Source of the DNA: Anas platyrhynchos
Lineage: Eukaryota > Chordata > Aves > Anseriformes > Anatidae
Assembly (NCBI RefSeq): GCF_047663525.1
Contig: NC_092597.1
Location: 24,390,501 to 24,454,500, forward strand
DNA: 64,000 nt
Direction: 5' to 3'
Shown: in pieces, positions 58,981-64,000 of the stretch
Layout of the letters: each line of letters opens with the position of its first letter
Position numbering within the stretch: position 1 is the first letter of the stretch
Notes under the pieces: model-generated
Told to the model about the DNA's origin: nothing
Database searches by the model: none
What the model saw: only the letters and a program-made list of their open reading frames with translations
Translations under genes and position numbers: made by a program

Positions 58981-61250
58981 CGGCCCTTCTGAAAGGGTTA
59001 CAAAAATAAAAAGATTTTACGAAGGAGAAAAAGCTGCTGTGTGTATCAATAAATTAATCTAGGAGTTACCGTCACATATAGTCTGAATTTATTCCCTTGT
59101 CTCTGCTGCAGTGAAAAAAAAAACACACCTTTTGACGATCCTTCACATATTAAAAATATAACAACACAATTCAGTCAGAGCAAGAGGCAAAGAATGAGGA
59201 GACGCCCACATGTTGCCTGCCAGGGGTCCCCAGCTCTGCAGGCTGTCAGGGTGCCCGAGCACTGAGCCCAACTGGTGCTTACTGGGGTGGGAGCTGCTCC
59301 TTCCCTTCAGCCCTGTGGGGGCCGATGAGGGGGCACAGCCGCGGCCCTGCCTCGGTCCTCCCAAAGCGGGGTCTGTGCTGTTTGACCCCTCTAACAGCAG
59401 GGACAGGACTGCTGTCAGCCTGAGGTACCTCAGCAGTGTCCCCCTTACCCTGCCGAGAGACCCCCAGCACTGCTGGAGTGCAGCGCTGTGCTAGCTCCGA
59501 TGGGGCCTTCCTACGAGAACCCCGCTTCTGGTGAAACACAGAAATAATGTGCAATTTACAGGTATATTTGAGATTAGAAGAGGATCAAGAGCCGCAAAAA
59601 TCTAGAAGTTCAAACCTAGCGATGAGCCCTTGGGTTAACGTGGTGACACACAGCAGTTTTTCCACTTTGCTTCTTTAGAAAGGCCAGAGTTCTACCAGCC
59701 CTACGCCCAAAAAGTAATAAAACCCAATCTTTCTATGGTTATCAATACAATTGGTTAAAGACTCATCAGCGCCAGAATTAGGATGCTATAGTAAACCAGA
59801 TTCAGTTTCAGTTCAGTCAACTTGTGCCAGGGGATTATACAATTTGGTTTATCGAAGGCTTGCAAACAACAGTTTGATAATTTTAAATAGCTGCAGGTAA
59901 TTAATGAATTATTCACAGAGTTTTCATAACAATTCCTTCAGCAATGGAACCGCTTTGTTTTCTAATAGGCTTTCTCAGTATTAAAATTTCTGTGCTTCAA
60001 ACATTATGCTCCCCATCTGGGAATAAAGGCACACGATGCTGCGACCCCAGGGACGAGGAGGCCTTTGCAGGCTGTAGCTCAGGACGGAGGATTTTGGGGT
60101 GTCACCATGTCCCGCCTCGTGCCGACACAACACGGCAGCGTGTGCTGGCAGCAATGCTGCAGAACTTTTTAAGGTTTGTTGAGAAGCTGTCCAACAGAAA
60201 TAACGAAGCATGCTGCACATCTAGGCATTTCAGGATGCCTCCTGACGATTATAATTGAAAGCTCCCTGGATGTGAACAAATTGCGATGGCTAATAACTGC
60301 TTCCTGCCCCCAAAAGAGCAGAGGAACCATTCACAGGAATTGACTGACTTTCTGCTCCTGCTGCTCCACCTCATGGAGACAACAGAGACACAACTGTCAG
60401 GACAAAGACAACTTAGCTAAGTCACAGCCTGAATGGGCAGCCTTATTCTGAAAGAAATAGGTCTTACTAATGAGGTGTGTTCCAGATTCATCTGGAACAC
60501 AGATGAATGTTCCTCTAGCAAGAGGAAGATCCTCTTATGTTAGCTAGAAAGAATATGACTTCCAAATTTATCATCCGTTTTTTGTTGTTACCCATTTACC
60601 AGGCACTAGAAATAACATTAGAGACATAATTATAGATCAAGTAGTGTAGTAAGTAATATCCTCACCGAGTCTAAACAGTTTCATAAGCTCAAATGTTCTG
60701 TGAGGATAATTATGAAACTACTAGGAACTGTGTGATGATTGGGAACATAATTGTAAAAATATTATATATTTACACAGCACGTTTAAATTTAAGCTTTTGG
60801 ATTAAAACAAATAAGTATTACTCCCATTGTATAGACAAGGAAATTAAGGCACAGCTCTCCGAGTCAAAGGAAGTACTACCTCCTAGGAAACCAGGCAGTT
60901 CTCATTTTGAAAAAGTCTAAAGGTTTCTGCTCAGGAGGAGAAACAAATGCAAAGGAGACGGATCAGGCCCTGAGGTAGTTTTACAAGATATTCACTGGAA
61001 GGTGCAGTACATATTGAAAATCAGGTTCAAAGCAAGACCATCTTAAAAGAACCAGCTGTAACAATTTCAGGCCATAAACCACTTATGTTATTTTCTTGGT
61101 CTCCAGTATCCTGAGCTTTTAAAAAAGCATAAACACCACTTGTTTTCCTTCATTTTTAAAGGCTGAAAACTGACATGAGAAATGTCTTGCTTTACAGAAA
61201 ACCGAGTCTTCAATGAAGTCTGATATCAGCTAAAACTCATAAAAACAGTA
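58981..61250. other. Intergenic region upstream of EIF3J
   Basis: The CpG-rich part ends near 58980. The rest, including 59160-59560 with moderately high GC, shows no gene I can support on either strand. Confidence 0.55.
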
Positions 61251-64000
61251 ACTAGAGCATAAATATTTAATATAAATCTTTATGATTGCATATACTAGAA
61301 ATGATGGCAAAAGAAACACAAATTTGTAGAACATTGGTTCTCTTCCAATTGTATTTTACAAGATTCAGCCTATCAGTACAATGACATTTTTGCAAGTATC
61401 AAAAAAATAAAGCAAAACAGTATTACATTACACGGTCAAGACAACCAAAATAGTGATGTGCTTAACAGAATCTATACAAGTTAATCTTTAGTCGGTCATC
61501 CTTGCTTGCTTCCAAACAAAAAAGTTGCTGTCATTTTTTTTTTTTACATTTTTATTTTTTTTTACAAAATTATGACCACTAACTAAGAAAATGATGCATC
61601 TATGCTACTTCTCACCAGCCATTTATCAGCTTGTTTAGGATTTTATTTAAGCATCAAGAATCTATGACGCAGAGCTGAAATCACATGGTTTTGGTGTAAT
61701 CAAATCTTTGAGAGTAGTTCTTTAACGTCTTAAGAACTTTGTTCTTCAGCTGAATGACTTTAATGTGACAATTACATTTCCAGAAAAAGCGTCTTCCCAT
61801 GAACCTTCCTTCAGCTTCCACTCCACAGCAGCTTTAACCGATCTTCGTTACTCCAGCATGCTGTCTGCAGCAGGAGCAGCTCCCTGCACGGCCGCGTGCC
61901 CCAGGGCAGGCAGAAGGAAGCGGGTAACTCGTTACCAGGGGAGAGGAGAGGGAAGAGGGAAAAGCCTCCCAGAGCCAGCTCAGCCTGAGCTGTTGTGGAA
62001 CTACACCCTGCTGCTGTAATTCTAGGCTTTCCTTTCAGTCTTCACATTTCAAATTCACACTATTCACAGAGCGGATTTTAAAGTCCCCTTTTAGGGACTC
62101 AGAAGTGAAACACCTTCGATGGATCAGTTCTCCCAGAAACAGGAATTTGTCCTCTAGAATCGGAAGACGTTTACCTCGTCTCAGGAGGTGAAGGCCATGA
62201 ACAACGAGCCGTGCGCTGCTGTCTGACACTCATCGTATTGCCCAGGTGCCTGCGCCTATGATTTCTTTATTTCATCTTTGTCTCAGTCTTTGATAATGAG
62301 TTTAGAGAAGCTTAATGGAGCTGACTGATTGAATCAGCATGACTGCAGATCAGATCAGAGGTACCACCTGCCTGCTTTGCCACATAGATCCATACAAGTC
62401 TTTTCACCAGAAAAATACTGAATATTTAACTTGAAATTCTACTTACAGTGGAAGACTTAATACAATAGCGATTAGTTTCTCTTTGTACCTGTTAGAACAA
62501 ACTTGTCAAACTGTGCTGATACCATACTAGTAAGTAGAGTTACATGGTGTGCTTTTTTTTTTTTTTAATTGGCAATATGTTGTGAACATTTACTTTCTGG
62601 CCTTGACTTTCTGAAATGCATTACCTTATAATTTAGCAATCTGTACTAGATTAATCTCAACTATGTAAATATTAATTTCACATGGAAATGTTAGCTTTGT
62701 AAAGGTGTGCTCTCCAAGTCCTTCAGGGGGAACACAATGGGAGCACAGTGTGGGGAAGGGATGAAGAAGGCACAGAAAATTTTTCTAATTCCCCAAATTA
62801 AGGTGTACTCAGTGCTGATCCAGTCCTCGGCCAGAAGAGAGAGGAATGACAGCAAGGGACACCGAGTTCAGCAGCCACAATTCACTGTGATAGAAGCATC
62901 TCACCGCATACAGGGGCTTTCCTTAGTTTTAGTATCAATTGTGAAGTTATCAGTCTCATCCTCTACTTTAATACACTGACAGGATGCAGTTGATTCAAGT
63001 TGCTTTTGACAAAGAATAAAAGGTACGATTTGCAGTGCAATGCTATGTGGAAGTCAGAACCAGAAGGAAAAAATAAAGGAACGTGGCTATTCCCTCAGCA
63101 CACTAACAGTACTTTTGTGCTCCTGGACAGCTTTTCCTCACCGAATGGCCAAGCTCTACAAGCGGCTGCTCGCAGGACCACAGTTCTATGCTGCTGGTGG
63201 AAGATGGGTTTATGAGATTTCCACCCACTCCACCTATTTCCTCAGCCACTCATTCCTGGTCCCTCTCCTTATCAGGGCTCGATGCTTTTTCAGTTGTGCC
63301 AATCCAAGCAGCACCTAAATCAGATGTCTGGGGAGGGGAGCTGTGGCACGAGGACGCCTGCTTCTAACAGCGAGCGAGAGCAAACAGTTCTGCTGCCCAT
63401 GGCTCGCTGCCTGCGCAAGGCATTCCAGCCAGCACTTCCTTCTATTCTCATTCAGCACAGCACTTGCATATCTGATTATTTTTAATAGCACATTTAAGTG
63501 CCTTGTTTAAAGAAGATATGCCTCCCTAGCATGCATTCGGTTGCTATAACTCTTGCTTTGGAGATGTTTGATCAGGTCTTGAAACATTCAGGCTTTTAGA
63601 CACATTTCAATAACAATGAAAAAATATTTTCCTACAGAGATGGAACGTGCAATGAATCAAAGGTGAAAAAGAAGCCAACAATACCATGGTGAATGCTATT
63701 CTATCTATACAACAATTTAAGGAAATATATATAAAAAAGAGATTGTACATATATTGTCAGTATAAGTATGAAATATTGTTTTGCTGTCAGAACTAAGAAT
63801 GCTCAAACCTAGAACAGAATACATAGGGACGTGTAAAATTAACACACAATTGCCATGATCAATCCAAAGACCACAAATGAAATCATTAAAAACTTTGGAA
63901 ATAGAACGTTGTGTTTTTTAAACATACATAAAATTTGAATAAATGATACAGCTACAAGATTAACTGCTTAGGTAGCACAGTTCTACATTCAAGACTCGAG
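61251..64000 (-). other. Possible 3' UTR of CTDSPL2 (by gene order only)
   Basis: In human the gene upstream of EIF3J, in the same direction, is CTDSPL2, whose long 3' UTR would fall here on the minus strand. The stretch is AT-rich and free of clear repeats, as long 3' UTRs are, and has an AATAAA on the minus strand at 61551-61556. No coding exon is present, so this is inference. Plain intergenic DNA is the alternative. Confidence 0.3.

Noticed and set aside
1-64000. tRNA, rRNA, snoRNA genes and CRISPR arrays
   Set aside because: I saw no cloverleaf-like genes, no C/D or H/ACA pattern I would defend, and no regularly spaced repeats. Intronic snoRNAs cannot be excluded without a covariance-model scan.
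1-64000. Endogenous retrovirus or DNA transposon
   Set aside because: Apart from CR1 tails and simple repeats I found no paired long terminal repeats, terminal inverted repeats with target duplications, or pol-like frames.

Overview
This window is vertebrate nuclear DNA, almost certainly avian. The evidence is several 3'-end fragments of the CR1 LINE (with the typical tail ending in ATTCTATG/ATTCTGTG-like octamers), short introns, compact CpG-island promoters, and three intact multi-exon genes whose reconstructed proteins align along their whole length with human CIAO2A, SPG11 and EIF3J. I cannot name the species; a galliform-type bird is plausible.

Layout. Positions 1-7.2 kb hold no gene I recognise (one CR1 tail near 4.4 kb). 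CIAO2A (FAM96A) lies on the minus strand, coding 7595-13455 in five exons (161 aa). It is head-to-head with SPG11 (spatacsin), plus strand, coding 14040-46759 in 40 exons (2428 aa). Their start codons are 584 bp apart inside one CpG island carrying two inverted ZNF143-type motifs, a CCAAT box, GC boxes and a YY1 site. SPG11 ends in a short 3' UTR with AATAAA at 46962. It converges tail-to-tail on EIF3J, minus strand, coding 49357-58611 in eight exons (252 aa), whose CpG-island promoter lies at about 58.6-59.0 kb. From about 59 kb to the end I see no coding exon. By human gene order (CTDSPL2-EIF3J-SPG11) the right edge may hold the 3' UTR of CTDSPL2 on the minus strand, but the sequence alone does not prove it.

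Every exon of the three genes was placed by reading frame, splice sites and codon-phase continuity. Three points stand out in SPG11. Intron 3 has a perfect U12-type donor and a near-perfect U12 branch site. Intron 14 must use a GC donor to stay in frame. The 5' UTR holds a 7-codon upstream ORF that resembles a duplicate of the real start region.

The three genes do not form one pathway. CIAO2A acts in cytosolic iron-sulfur protein maturation, SPG11 in lysosome reformation with SPG15 and AP-5, and EIF3J in translation initiation on the 40S subunit. The pairing of CIAO2A with SPG11 is notable because in human they lie about 20 Mb apart on chromosome 15. I found no convincing previously undescribed system. 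The best leads are regulatory and splicing features.
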